A DNA stretch of 64,000 nt from the NCBI RefSeq assembly GCF_011752005.1, contig NZ_JAAIJZ010000002.1, positions 124,001-188,000 on the forward strand, read 5' to 3'. How positions within the stretch are numbered: the stretch's first letter is position 1; every line of letters starts with the position of its first letter. The translations under genes and the position numbers were made by a program. The notes beneath the pieces are model-generated. The model searched no databases. It saw nothing but the letters and a program-made list of their open reading frames with translations, and was not told the origin of the DNA. Below are positions 7,771 to 15,858 of this stretch, in pieces. This stretch comes from Canibacter zhoujuaniae (lineage in GTDB: Bacteria; Actinomycetota; Actinomycetes; Actinomycetales; Microbacteriaceae).

Positions 7771-8687
7771 TTATCACACTGACACCAAATCCGGCGCTCG
7801 ATCTCACCTACCGCCTCGATGCACTACAGTTTGGCGAAAGTCATCGCGCAGCCCCAGCTTTAGAACGCGCCGGCGGTAAGGGTCTAAACGTTGCCCGTAT
7901 TCTGCACGGTGAGGGGCAGCCGGTGCGGGCGATAGCTCCCCTTGGTGGCCGGCGTGGCCTAGCGATCTACGACCTACTCTCTGCCGCAGGTATCGACACC
8001 GACGTTGTTCCGATTGCTGCAGAAACCCGTCGCACAATCGCAATTGTGACCGATGACGATACAACAAACATTAATGAGGAAGGCCCTGCGCTCTCTAGTT
8101 CAGAATGGGGTGCGCTCGAATCTGTTATAACCGGAGCCCTGCCCGGCGCTCGAGTGCTTGTGTGCAGCGGATCCCTGCCGCAGGGCACCCCGGGTGATTT
8201 CATTCCAAAACTCATCAGCGCCTGCAAAGCAGTTGGTGTGCGCACCATCGTAGATGCTGCGGGGGAGGCACTGCTGGCAGCCTGCGCGGCCGGAGCCGAT
8301 GTTGTCAAACCAAATCTCAGTGAGCTGCTTAATGCAACAAATATTGCGGATCCGCGCGAAGCAGCAGAGCATCTGCTCAACCTCGGCGCGAAATGCGTGG
8401 TTGCATCACTCGGCGAAAAAGGAATGGTGCTCTTCACCGCGGGCCACTCGCCGCTGGCTGGCCGCCTGCCAGAACCACTGGTTGGAAACACAACCGGGGC
8501 AGGGGATGCTGCGGTTGCCGCAATCGCCAAACACTTTGCTGAATCCGACTCACCGGACGCCGTTGCAATGCTCAAAGACGCAGTTGCCTGGTCGGCGGGA
8601 GCTGTGCTGGCTGAAGTCGCCGGTGAAATTGTTCACGATGCACAACTGACCGAAAAAATTATTCTCAATCAGCTAGAAAGCCATTAA
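7767..8687 (+). CDS. PfkB family kinase (tagatose-6-P / fructose-1-P kinase type)
   Basis: The 306-residue protein belongs to the 1-phosphofructokinase/LacC branch of the PfkB family. It shows TLTPNPALDLTY at the N-terminus, the glycine motif RAGGKGLNVARIL at about 33-45, CSGSLPQGTP in the middle and the catalytic GNTTGAGDAA near the C-terminus. Between a SIS isomerase and a class II aldolase it most likely makes tagatose-1,6-bisphosphate from tagatose-6-phosphate; fructose-phosphate activity is the alternative. ATGA overlap with the ROK kinase and a two-base gap to the aldolase show one operon. Confidence 0.88.
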   Translation: MIITLTPNPALDLTYRLDALQFGESHRAAPALERAGGKGLNVARILHGEGQPVRAIAPLGGRRGLAIYDLLSAAGIDTDVVPIAAETRRTIAIVTDDDTTNINEEGPALSSSEWGALESVITGALPGARVLVCSGSLPQGTPGDFIPKLISACKAVGVRTIVDAAGEALLAACAAGADVVKPNLSELLNATNIADPREAAEHLLNLGAKCVVASLGEKGMVLFTAGHSPLAGRLPEPLVGNTTGAGDAAVAAIAKHFAESDSPDAVAMLKDAVAWSAGAVLAEVAGEIVHDAQLTEKIILNQLESH

Positions 8688-8689
8688 AT

Positions 8690-9523
8690 ATGACTCTGCG
8701 CTCTACCTTTGATCTGCTCGCAGAAGCAACCGCCGCTAATAAGGGACTGCCAGCTTTTAATGTGATTCACATTGAAACAGCTGAAGCGCTTGCCACAGTG
8801 GCTGCAGATACCGGAATTCCTCTGATCCTGCAGATAAGTGAAAACTGCGCAAAATACCACGGCGAGTTTTCGCCTATCGCGCTCGCAACTTTAGAGATCG
8901 CTAGACGCTCATCCGGCAATTTGGCGGTGCATTTGGATCACGCAACAAACACTGAACTGTGCAAGGCGGCGATCGATCTTGGGTTCGGATCGGTGATGTA
9001 TGACGGCGCTCACCTCCCTTACGCTGAAAATGTCGCCCAAACCCAAGCGGTTGTGGCATATGCGCACGAGCGTGGCGTGGCGGTTGAGGCAGAACTCGGT
9101 GAGATTGGCGGAAAAGACGGTGCTCATGCTCCGGGTGTGCGCACTGATCCGCAAGAAGCACGTGAATTTGCTACCGCAACAGGCGTTGACGCGCTCGCTG
9201 TTGCCGTGGGAAGCTCACACGCAATGGTTGATCGCACTGCGGCTCTCGACCATGAGTTAATCGTGAGGCTGCGGCAGGCGGTGCCCGTACCGCTTGTTTT
9301 GCACGGCTCCAGCGGTCTGCCGGACAGCGAAATTGCTGCGGGTGTTAGGTCAGGGATGACGAAAATCAATGTTTCAACGCAGCTGGTAAAACTCTTTACC
9401 GCCGGTGTGCGTGAGTTTCTGCAGGATAACCCGACGGTGGTTGATTCAAGGAAATATATCGATGCAGGCCGCAAAGCGTTAACAGCAGAGGCGGCGCGTC
9501 TGGCGCAGATAATTGCGGGCTGA
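8690..9523 (+). CDS. Class II ketose-bisphosphate aldolase (GatY/KbaY type)
   Basis: Zinc aldolase of 277 residues that would split tagatose-1,6-bisphosphate (or fructose-1,6-bisphosphate) into DHAP and glyceraldehyde-3-phosphate. Family landmarks: LPAFNV at the N-terminus, the zinc ligand region HLDHATN, ELGEIGGKDG, VGSSHAM, the zinc and phosphate site LHGSSGLP and GMTKINVSTQL. The length and these motifs fit the GatY/KbaY branch rather than the ~340-residue housekeeping FbaA. It directly follows the PfkB kinase and overlaps the DeoR gene by one base (TGATG). Confidence 0.88.
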   Translation: MTLRSTFDLLAEATAANKGLPAFNVIHIETAEALATVAADTGIPLILQISENCAKYHGEFSPIALATLEIARRSSGNLAVHLDHATNTELCKAAIDLGFGSVMYDGAHLPYAENVAQTQAVVAYAHERGVAVEAELGEIGGKDGAHAPGVRTDPQEAREFATATGVDALAVAVGSSHAMVDRTAALDHELIVRLRQAVPVPLVLHGSSGLPDSEIAAGVRSGMTKINVSTQLVKLFTAGVREFLQDNPTVVDSRKYIDAGRKALTAEAARLAQIIAG

Positions 9524-10302
9524 TGACTAGCCGTGAAGATCGCCTAAATGGGATCCTAAAATTACTCTCGCAGCACGGCAACGTCACAGTTGAAGAAATT
9601 GTTGCGGCGCTGGGTGTGTCACCCGCCACCGTGCGGCGTGATCTTGACTCACTGCAGGAGCGCCGGTTGCTTGCCCGCACGCACGGCGGGGCAACAAAAT
9701 TAGGGGCGGTAGACTACCGACTCTCGAGCCGCACTCCGGAAGGCGGCCAGGCCGCAAATATCGAAGCTGTTGCCGCAGCGGCGGTAAAACTAGTGCAGCC
9801 CGGCACCAGTATTGGGCTTTCCGGTGGGCGCACAACCAGTGCGATGGCGCGCTTGTTGGGAGCAGATGAACGGTTCACCGACGCAGGTTTGACAGTTGTT
9901 ACAAACGCAATAAATATTGCGCAGGCGCTTGTCATTAGACCCTATATTCGGGTTGTGGTGTCTGGCGGGATGGTGCGGCAGGGATCCTATGAGCTGTCTG
10001 GCCCGTTTTCAGAATTAATTTTGCGGCAGATCACGCTTGATCAGGCGTTTATTGGAGTGAACGGTCTGGATCCTCTGCTTGGTGCAACGGTGAGCGCGGC
10101 ACCCGAGGCGCCGATTAACCGGTTAATGGCGGAGCGCGCTAGCGAGAGTTGGGTCGTTTGTGACAGTTCTAAACTCGGGCAGCGCTCATTTGCTGTAATC
10201 GGGGAGCTGAAGCAGTTCACCGGTGTTGTGACAGATGGCAACGGCGATGCCAAGATCCTGCAGGATCTTGGCGTGGAGGATTTTATCGTGCAGGTCGCAT
10301 AG
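9523..10302 (+). CDS. DeoR family transcriptional repressor
   Basis: A 259-residue DeoR/GlpR regulator. The N-terminal winged helix-turn-helix includes VEEIVAALGVSPATVRRDL (about 26-44) followed by LARTHGGA. The rest is the sugar-phosphate-sensing DeoRC domain, with IGLSGGRTTSAMA for phosphate binding and AFIGVNGLD. As the fifth gene of the amino-sugar operon it is the best candidate to bind the repeat at 5886-5939, with a hexosamine or ketose phosphate as inducer. That link is inferred from position only. Confidence 0.9.
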   Translation: MTSREDRLNGILKLLSQHGNVTVEEIVAALGVSPATVRRDLDSLQERRLLARTHGGATKLGAVDYRLSSRTPEGGQAANIEAVAAAAVKLVQPGTSIGLSGGRTTSAMARLLGADERFTDAGLTVVTNAINIAQALVIRPYIRVVVSGGMVRQGSYELSGPFSELILRQITLDQAFIGVNGLDPLLGATVSAAPEAPINRLMAERASESWVVCDSSKLGQRSFAVIGELKQFTGVVTDGNGDAKILQDLGVEDFIVQVA

Positions 10303-10369
10303 TTGGATATAGTTAAGCAACCTCTAAACTTCCAATTGAATATGGTAATCACGAAACACAACGGATCGT

Positions 10370-10393
10370 CCGGCACGTACCTGCCGGTGTTTT
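10370..10393 (+). terminator. Short terminator between deoR-type gene and ABC ATPase
   Basis: CCGGCA (10370-10375) pairs with TGCCGG (10382-10387) around a six-base loop and is followed by TGTTTT. It lies immediately before the ribosome-binding site of the ABC ATPase gene (AGGAG at 10394-10398), so it could act as an attenuator as well as a terminator. Confidence 0.55.
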
Positions 10394-10403
10394 AGGAGTA
10401 AAA

Positions 10404-11510
10404 ATGGCAACAGTAACCTTCGATGGCGCTACACGGATTTACCCCGGTGGCGAGCATCCTGCGGTAGATAACTTTAATTTAGAGATCGCAGATGGTGAAT
10501 TCCTGGTTTTGGTTGGGCCATCGGGCTGCGGTAAGTCAACCACGCTGCGCATGCTCGCCGGTCTGGAAGAGGTGTCACAGGGTCGCATTCTGATAGGTGA
10601 TAAAGATGTCACCGAGCTCTCACCAAAAGACCGTGATATTGCGATGGTGTTTCAGAACTATGCGCTCTATCCGCACATGAGCGTGGCTGAAAATATGGCT
10701 TTCGCGCTGAAGATTGCTGGAGTTTCAAAAGAAGAGCGTGATCGCCGTGTGCGGGAGGCGGCTGAGCTGCTCGATCTCACTCCGTATCTTGACCGCAAAC
10801 CAAAGGCGCTCTCTGGCGGTCAGCGTCAGCGTGTCGCGATGGGGCGCGCAATCGTGCGTGAGCCACAGGTGTTCCTGATGGACGAACCGCTTTCAAACCT
10901 GGATGCGAAGCTGCGTGTGCAGACCCGCACACAGATTGCGTCGCTCCAGCGGCGTCTCGGCGTGACCACTGTGTATGTCACGCACGATCAAACTGAGGCC
11001 TTGACGATGGGTGACCGTATTGCGGTTTTGAAAGATGGCGTGCTGCAGCAGGTGGGCACACCGCGTGATCTCTACGAAAACCCAGTAAACATGTTTGTTG
11101 CTGGTTTCATCGGCAGCCCAGCGATGAACCTGCTTGATCTGCCGTTCACAAACGGGGGAGTTGCTTTCGGCGATCATGTGCACCCGGTCGCGGCTGAGCA
11201 AATTGGCAACCGTGACAGCGTATTTGTTGGTGTGCGCCCGGAGGATCTCATTGTGAGCACCGAAAAACCGGGTTTGCGTGTGCGCGTAAATCTCGTTGAA
11301 GAGCTCGGCGCTGACGGTTATCTTTACGGCTCAATCGAAGCTGAATCTGATGCATACGCTGACGGCATCGGTGCCTCTGACAAGCATAAGCAAGTGGTGG
11401 CCCGTGTTGACGGTCGCACCCACCCAAAGACCGGCGATGTTGTCTACGTGCTTCCCAACCCTGCGCACGTGCATCTTTTTGATAAGGAAACTGAAACACG
11501 TATCGTCTAA
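10404..11510 (+). CDS. Sugar ABC transporter ATP-binding protein (UgpC/MsmK type)
   Basis: ATPase subunit of a CUT1 carbohydrate importer, 368 residues, the normal size. Walker A is GPSGCGKST, the signature LSGGQRQRVAMG, Walker B VFLMDEPLSNLDAK, and the switch histidine is in VTHDQTEAL. The C-terminal ~130 residues form the regulatory OB-type (TOBE) domain. No permease or binding-protein gene is near, so this is probably a shared ATPase that energises several sugar importers encoded elsewhere, as MsmK/MsiK do. It has its own leader of about 100 bases after a small terminator, and a good AGGAG. Confidence 0.93.
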   Translation: MATVTFDGATRIYPGGEHPAVDNFNLEIADGEFLVLVGPSGCGKSTTLRMLAGLEEVSQGRILIGDKDVTELSPKDRDIAMVFQNYALYPHMSVAENMAFALKIAGVSKEERDRRVREAAELLDLTPYLDRKPKALSGGQRQRVAMGRAIVREPQVFLMDEPLSNLDAKLRVQTRTQIASLQRRLGVTTVYVTHDQTEALTMGDRIAVLKDGVLQQVGTPRDLYENPVNMFVAGFIGSPAMNLLDLPFTNGGVAFGDHVHPVAAEQIGNRDSVFVGVRPEDLIVSTEKPGLRVRVNLVEELGADGYLYGSIEAESDAYADGIGASDKHKQVVARVDGRTHPKTGDVVYVLPNPAHVHLFDKETETRIV

Positions 11511-11519
11511 GGTGCAACC

Positions 11520-12773
11520 GTGGAGAGGCTGTCGTGGCAGGAACAGGATCGTGTAACAGTGGCGCATAAGAGTGGATACTCAAAGTTCATAGTGCGAGCG
11601 CAGTCTCTCTACGGTGTGGCTGGTGTTGCTCCGCTCACAGATGGCTGGTTTGCTGTTGCAGACGGGCGGGTGCTTGCTTGCGGATCGGGCCCGCTACCGG
11701 CTGAGCTGCCCGACGGTGGGGCCGCGGCAGACCTGCCTGTGCTCGACTATTCGGATCGCATCATTGCGCCCGGGTATATTGATATTCACTGCCACGGCGC
11801 TGGCGGGTATGCTTTTGATCAGATCAGCGAAGCTGACGGTTTTGCGGCTGTGGCTGCGGCTAAGCGAGTGCACCAGCAGCACGGCACAACCAGGCAGATT
11901 TTGTCTTTGGTGACCGCCGATGTTGCCTCCCTTGAGGCGCGCTGTATGGCTGCTGCAGAGCTTTGTGAAACCGATCCGCATTTTTTGGGAATCCATCTTG
12001 AGGGGCCCTTCTTAGCTGTGCAAAAGTGCGGCGCGCACGATCCGAACCTTTTGATAGCGCCGAATCCTGAGCATGTGGAGCGCTTGCTGAAAGCAGCTGG
12101 TGGTTGGCTGCGGCAGGTGACATTAGCGCCTGAGCTAGCGCACAGTGAGCAGGCTATTGCAGTGTTGCAAGAAGCGGGTGTTCGTGTTGCGGTCGGCCAT
12201 ACTGACTGCGATTTTGCCACTGCTGCGGGTGCTTTTGCTGCCGGAGCTAGCATTCTAACCCACGCCTTTAACGGGATGAACGGGCTGCAGCACCGTGCTC
12301 CGGGCCCTGTCGCGGCTGCCTTTGATGCTCACGAGGTGGTGCTCGAAGTGATTGCAGACGGGCATCACGTGCACCCCAGGATGATACAGCTGCTGCACGA
12401 ACAGGCTGCCGGCAGGGTGGCGTTGATTACTGATGCGATGTCAGCTGCTGGCATGCCGGACGGCCCTGCACAAATCGGCGAGCTGGCGGTTGCGGTTGTT
12501 GACGGTCTGCCGCGTCTGGTGCGTGAAGATGGCACGCTCGGATCAATCGCCGGCTCAACACTGACGATGGAGCGTGCGGTGCAGGTTGCTGTTGCCTCGG
12601 GTTGGCCGCTTGCTGAAGCGATAGCTGCGGCAACTGCGATCCCAGCGCGTGCAATTGGCGCGGCGGCAACGCACGGCTCTTTACAGTCCGGCTACGTGGC
12701 AGATTTTGTCGTTTTGAATGACAGCTTAGAGGTGCTTGAGACGTGGGTCTCAGGCACCCAACTGACGAGCTAA
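11520..12773 (+). CDS. nagA: N-acetylglucosamine-6-phosphate deacetylase (NagA/AgaA type)
   Basis: Amidohydrolase that removes acetate from N-acetylhexosamine-6-phosphate. Conserved features: DIHCHGAGGY, the metal-binding HLEGPFL, the His of VGHTDCDF, HAFNGMNGLQHR and the catalytic Asp in LITDAMSAAG. At 417 residues it is a little longer than most because of the N-terminus. The GTG at 11520 has AAGGTG at 11509-11514; a second GTG at 11559 (starting MAHKSG) would give the more usual length, so the start is uncertain. It completes the pathway begun by the operon at 5944, whether the substrate is GlcNAc-6-P or GalNAc-6-P. Confidence 0.9.
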   Translation: MERLSWQEQDRVTVAHKSGYSKFIVRAQSLYGVAGVAPLTDGWFAVADGRVLACGSGPLPAELPDGGAAADLPVLDYSDRIIAPGYIDIHCHGAGGYAFDQISEADGFAAVAAAKRVHQQHGTTRQILSLVTADVASLEARCMAAAELCETDPHFLGIHLEGPFLAVQKCGAHDPNLLIAPNPEHVERLLKAAGGWLRQVTLAPELAHSEQAIAVLQEAGVRVAVGHTDCDFATAAGAFAAGASILTHAFNGMNGLQHRAPGPVAAAFDAHEVVLEVIADGHHVHPRMIQLLHEQAAGRVALITDAMSAAGMPDGPAQIGELAVAVVDGLPRLVREDGTLGSIAGSTLTMERAVQVAVASGWPLAEAIAAATAIPARAIGAAATHGSLQSGYVADFVVLNDSLEVLETWVSGTQLTS

Positions 12774-12801
12774 CGCCGCTGCCTTAACCGGTCACAGTAA
12801 A

Positions 12802-12892
12802 TGGCGGTGACGGTGGGATTTGAACCCACGGTGCGGGGTTACCGCACACGACTTTTCGAGAGTCGCACCTTCGGCCGCTCGGACACGTCACC
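12802..12892 (-). tRNA. tRNA-Ser (anticodon CGA)
   Basis: The minus strand folds into a type II tRNA. The acceptor stem GGTGACG (from 12892) pairs with CGTCACC (12812-12806), followed by discriminator G and an encoded CCA (12804-12802). The anticodon loop CTCGAAA gives anticodon CGA, reading UCG. A long variable arm (TGCGGTAACCCCGCA) and the TTCAAAT T-loop are present. Confidence 0.96.
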
Positions 12893-12901
12893 AGAACTTT
12901 G

Positions 12902-12910
12902 ATTCTAGCA
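12902..12910 (-). promoter_or_regulatory. Extended -10 promoter of tRNA-Ser
   Basis: Read on the minus strand this is TGCTAGAAT, an extended -10 (TGn plus TAGAAT). It would start transcription a few bases before the tRNA 5' end at 12892. TTTCAG lies 18 bases further upstream as a weak -35. Confidence 0.55.
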
Positions 12911-12980
12911 GGATCAAATATCAGACTGAAACGAGTTAACAGCGATATAAAATCATAGTCCCACCACGTAGGGTTGTCGT

Positions 12981-14300
12981 ATGGTGAAAAATACTGGTGA
13001 CTATCGCTGTGCAGAGTGTGGGTGGCGATCCTTGAAATGGGTGGGTCGCTGCGGTGGGTGCGGCCAGTGGAGCACTCTTGAGCAGGTTGCTGTTGTGAAA
13101 TCAGCGGGTTTGCGCTCAGGCGGGGCGACGACCCCGACGACTCCGGCACTGCCAGTGACTGAGCTAAAGGCGGCTCTAACCGCATATTTACCGACGGGTA
13201 TCGCAGAGCTCGACCGCGTGCTCGGCGGCGGGTGTGTGCCGGGTGTTGCGATCCTCTTCTCTGGTGAGCCGGGTGTTGGCAAATCGACCCTGCTGCTACA
13301 GGCAGCGGCAAAAGTTGCGGCGCAGGGGGCGCGGGTGCTTTATGTGTCCGGTGAAGAATCAACAGGGCAGATTAAAATGCGGGCTGAGCGCACAGGGGCT
13401 GTGGAAGAAACACTGTACCTGGCCTCCGACACTGACCTGGGTGCGGTGCTTGGGCATATTGAAGCGGTTGACCCAGATTTTCTGATTGTTGATTCAGTGC
13501 AGACTATCGCAGCACCAGAAATTGACGGCATAGTTGGTGGCCCGGCGCAGGTGCGTGAGGTTGCGTCAACCCTTGTGCGCGCGGCAAAATCCCGCAACAT
13601 GCCGCTCATGCTCGTTGGGCATGTCACCAAGGAGGGCAACGTTGCAGGGCCGCGCACCCTTGAGCATCTGGTAGATGTTGTGTGTCATTTTGAGGGTGAC
13701 CGGCAGAGCGCATTGCGTTTTTTGCGCACACTGAAAAACCGTTTCGGGCCGACCGACGAGGTTGGGTGCTTCGAAATGGTGCAAGAGGGCATCGCCGAAG
13801 TCGCAGACCCCTCAAGACTGTTCTTAAGCTCAGGGGATGAGCCGGTGAGCGGCACCTGTGTTGTGATGGCGGTAGAGGGGCGCAGAGTGCTCCCGGTTGA
13901 AGTGCAGGCCTTGGTTGCTCCAACTTCAACCCCGAACCCACGGCGTGTTACAAGCGGTGTTGATGCGGCACGGGTGGCGATGATCCTTGCGGTCCTCGAA
14001 AGACGAGCGGGTGTGCGTTTGCACGACGCAGATGTGTACGTCTCCACCGTCGGTGGTGTGCGTTTGGTTGAGCCGGGCGCAGATCTCGCTATTGCGCTAG
14101 CGATTATTAGTGCCGCAAAAAATAAACCCCTGCCAAGAGCTTTAGCGGTGGCCGGTGAGCTCACGCTCGCGGGTGAGGTGCGATCCGTCGTCGCGGGTGC
14201 GCAACGCCAGAAGGAAGCCAAACGCTTGGGTTATGAGCGATATTTAAATGATTCTGTGAAGTCGCTTAAGCGGGCTAGCGAAATAGCATTTAACGCTTAG
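12981..14300 (+). CDS. radA: DNA repair protein RadA (Sms)
   Basis: RecA-like ATPase that promotes branch migration and processing of recombination intermediates. Domain order: N-terminal zinc finger CAECGWRS...CGGCGQW (about 8-33), Walker A GEPGVGKST, the RadA-specific KNRFG motif at about 250, and a C-terminal Lon-protease-like domain with STVGGVRLVEPGADLA. The length of 439 is slightly under the typical 450-460. The tRNA-Ser upstream is on the opposite strand, so radA has its own promoter in 12893-12980, where an A+T-rich stretch includes TATAAAAT. Confidence 0.96.
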   Translation: MVKNTGDYRCAECGWRSLKWVGRCGGCGQWSTLEQVAVVKSAGLRSGGATTPTTPALPVTELKAALTAYLPTGIAELDRVLGGGCVPGVAILFSGEPGVGKSTLLLQAAAKVAAQGARVLYVSGEESTGQIKMRAERTGAVEETLYLASDTDLGAVLGHIEAVDPDFLIVDSVQTIAAPEIDGIVGGPAQVREVASTLVRAAKSRNMPLMLVGHVTKEGNVAGPRTLEHLVDVVCHFEGDRQSALRFLRTLKNRFGPTDEVGCFEMVQEGIAEVADPSRLFLSSGDEPVSGTCVVMAVEGRRVLPVEVQALVAPTSTPNPRRVTSGVDAARVAMILAVLERRAGVRLHDADVYVSTVGGVRLVEPGADLAIALAIISAAKNKPLPRALAVAGELTLAGEVRSVVAGAQRQKEAKRLGYERYLNDSVKSLKRASEIAFNA

Positions 14301-14352
14301 ATATCGTTGTAGCTGTGTGGGTTAATTTAGGTTTTATGAGCAGAGTAGAATT

Positions 14353-15837
14353 ATGACCGTGACTAAAGAGATACTTGACGTAGCACTTGTTGGTGGCGGC
14401 ATTATGAGCGCCACATTGGGCACCTTTATTAACGATCTTGAGCCATCTTGGTCTATTGCCCTCTTTGAATCACAATCAGAGGTTGCAACAGAAAGCTCAA
14501 ATGCGTGGAACAATGCCGGCACAGGTCACGCGGCCCTCTGCGAGCTTAATTACATGCCCGAAGGTGCTGACGGCTCACTGTCATCGGCGAAAGCGATCGA
14601 CATTAATCAGCAGTTTGTGATGTCGCGCGAGTGGTGGTCTCAGCTGGTTGAGCGGGGCGTGCTGAGCGCGCCGGAAGAGTTTATTACAGCCGTTCCGCAC
14701 CTCACCTTTGTAGAAGGTGAAAAAGACGTCGACTATCTGCGTCGCCGCTATGAAACACTGAAAAATGAGCCGCTCTTCTCCGATATGGAGTACACCGAAG
14801 ACCCGGCAGTTATTGCAGAATGGGCACCGCTGCTCATTGACCGTCGCGATAAGTCACAAAAAGTTGCGGCCACTCGCTCACGCACTGGAACCGACGTTAA
14901 CTTCGGTGAAGTGACCAGGCAGCTCGTTGGCAATCTTGAAAAAGAAAATGCGGCTGTTTTTACCAATAACGTTGTAACTAAGATTTCGCAGAACGACGAC
15001 GGCACGTGGAAGTTGCAGATTACAGATCAGCAGCGTTCACAGTCAAAAACCGTAAACGCTAAATTCGTTTTTGTCGGCGCTGGCGGCAGTGCGCTGCTGC
15101 TGTTGCAGTCAGCAAAAATCCCTGAGATCAAGGGCTACGGTGGTTTCCCGATCAGTGGTAAGTTCTTGCGGTGCAAAAACCAAGAAGTGATCAAGCAGCA
15201 TCATGCGAAGGTCTACGGTAAGGCAAAAGTTGGTGCGCCTCCAATGTCTGTGCCACACCTTGACACCCGTATCATTGACGGTAAAGAAGAGCTTTTGTTT
15301 GGCCCCTATGCCGGCTTTAGCACCAACTTCCTAAAACACGGAGGTTACGGTGCGCTATTCCAATCTATCCGCCCGCACAACCTCGGGCCAATGATGAAAG
15401 TTGGTCTCACGCAGTGGTCGCTTGAAAAGTATTTGTTAAAAGAGCTCAGCGCCACCAAGCAAGCGCAAATTGAAACACTGCGCGAGTATTTCCCCGCCGC
15501 CGACGCTGATGATTGGGAAATGGTTACCGCCGGTCAGCGTGTCCAAATTATGAAGAAGGATCCTGAAAAGGGTGGTGTTCTGCAGTTCGGCACAGAGATA
15601 GTAGCTAACGCTGAGGGCTCGATCGCTGGTCTGCTGGGAGCTTCACCGGGCGCTTCAACAGCCGTGTATGCGATGCTGAATTTGCTTGAGCGCTGCTTCC
15701 CTGAGGAGTTTCACGGAAAGTGGGCTGCTAAGATCGCTGAATCTGTGCCGTCATACGGTAAAAACATTAATTCAGATGCGGATCTTGCGCAGGCCACTCT
15801 CGACAGCACCGCGAAAACTCTGAAGCTCGAAGTTTAA
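14353..15837 (+). CDS. mqo: Malate:quinone oxidoreductase
   Basis: Peripheral membrane FAD enzyme that oxidises malate to oxaloacetate and passes electrons to menaquinone. The 494-residue protein begins with the dinucleotide-binding motif VALVGGGIMSATLG. It then has the family-typical SNAWNNAGTGHAALCELNY and, near the C-terminus, LGASPGASTAV. It coexists with soluble Mdh at 3663. I see no strong ribosome site before the ATG (GCAGAG is the best). It stands alone between radA and the transglycosylase gene. Confidence 0.95.
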   Translation: MTVTKEILDVALVGGGIMSATLGTFINDLEPSWSIALFESQSEVATESSNAWNNAGTGHAALCELNYMPEGADGSLSSAKAIDINQQFVMSREWWSQLVERGVLSAPEEFITAVPHLTFVEGEKDVDYLRRRYETLKNEPLFSDMEYTEDPAVIAEWAPLLIDRRDKSQKVAATRSRTGTDVNFGEVTRQLVGNLEKENAAVFTNNVVTKISQNDDGTWKLQITDQQRSQSKTVNAKFVFVGAGGSALLLLQSAKIPEIKGYGGFPISGKFLRCKNQEVIKQHHAKVYGKAKVGAPPMSVPHLDTRIIDGKEELLFGPYAGFSTNFLKHGGYGALFQSIRPHNLGPMMKVGLTQWSLEKYLLKELSATKQAQIETLREYFPAADADDWEMVTAGQRVQIMKKDPEKGGVLQFGTEIVANAEGSIAGLLGASPGASTAVYAMLNLLERCFPEEFHGKWAAKIAESVPSYGKNINSDADLAQATLDSTAKTLKLEV

Positions 15838-15858
15838 TCTAGGAAGTTCCCCCAAATA

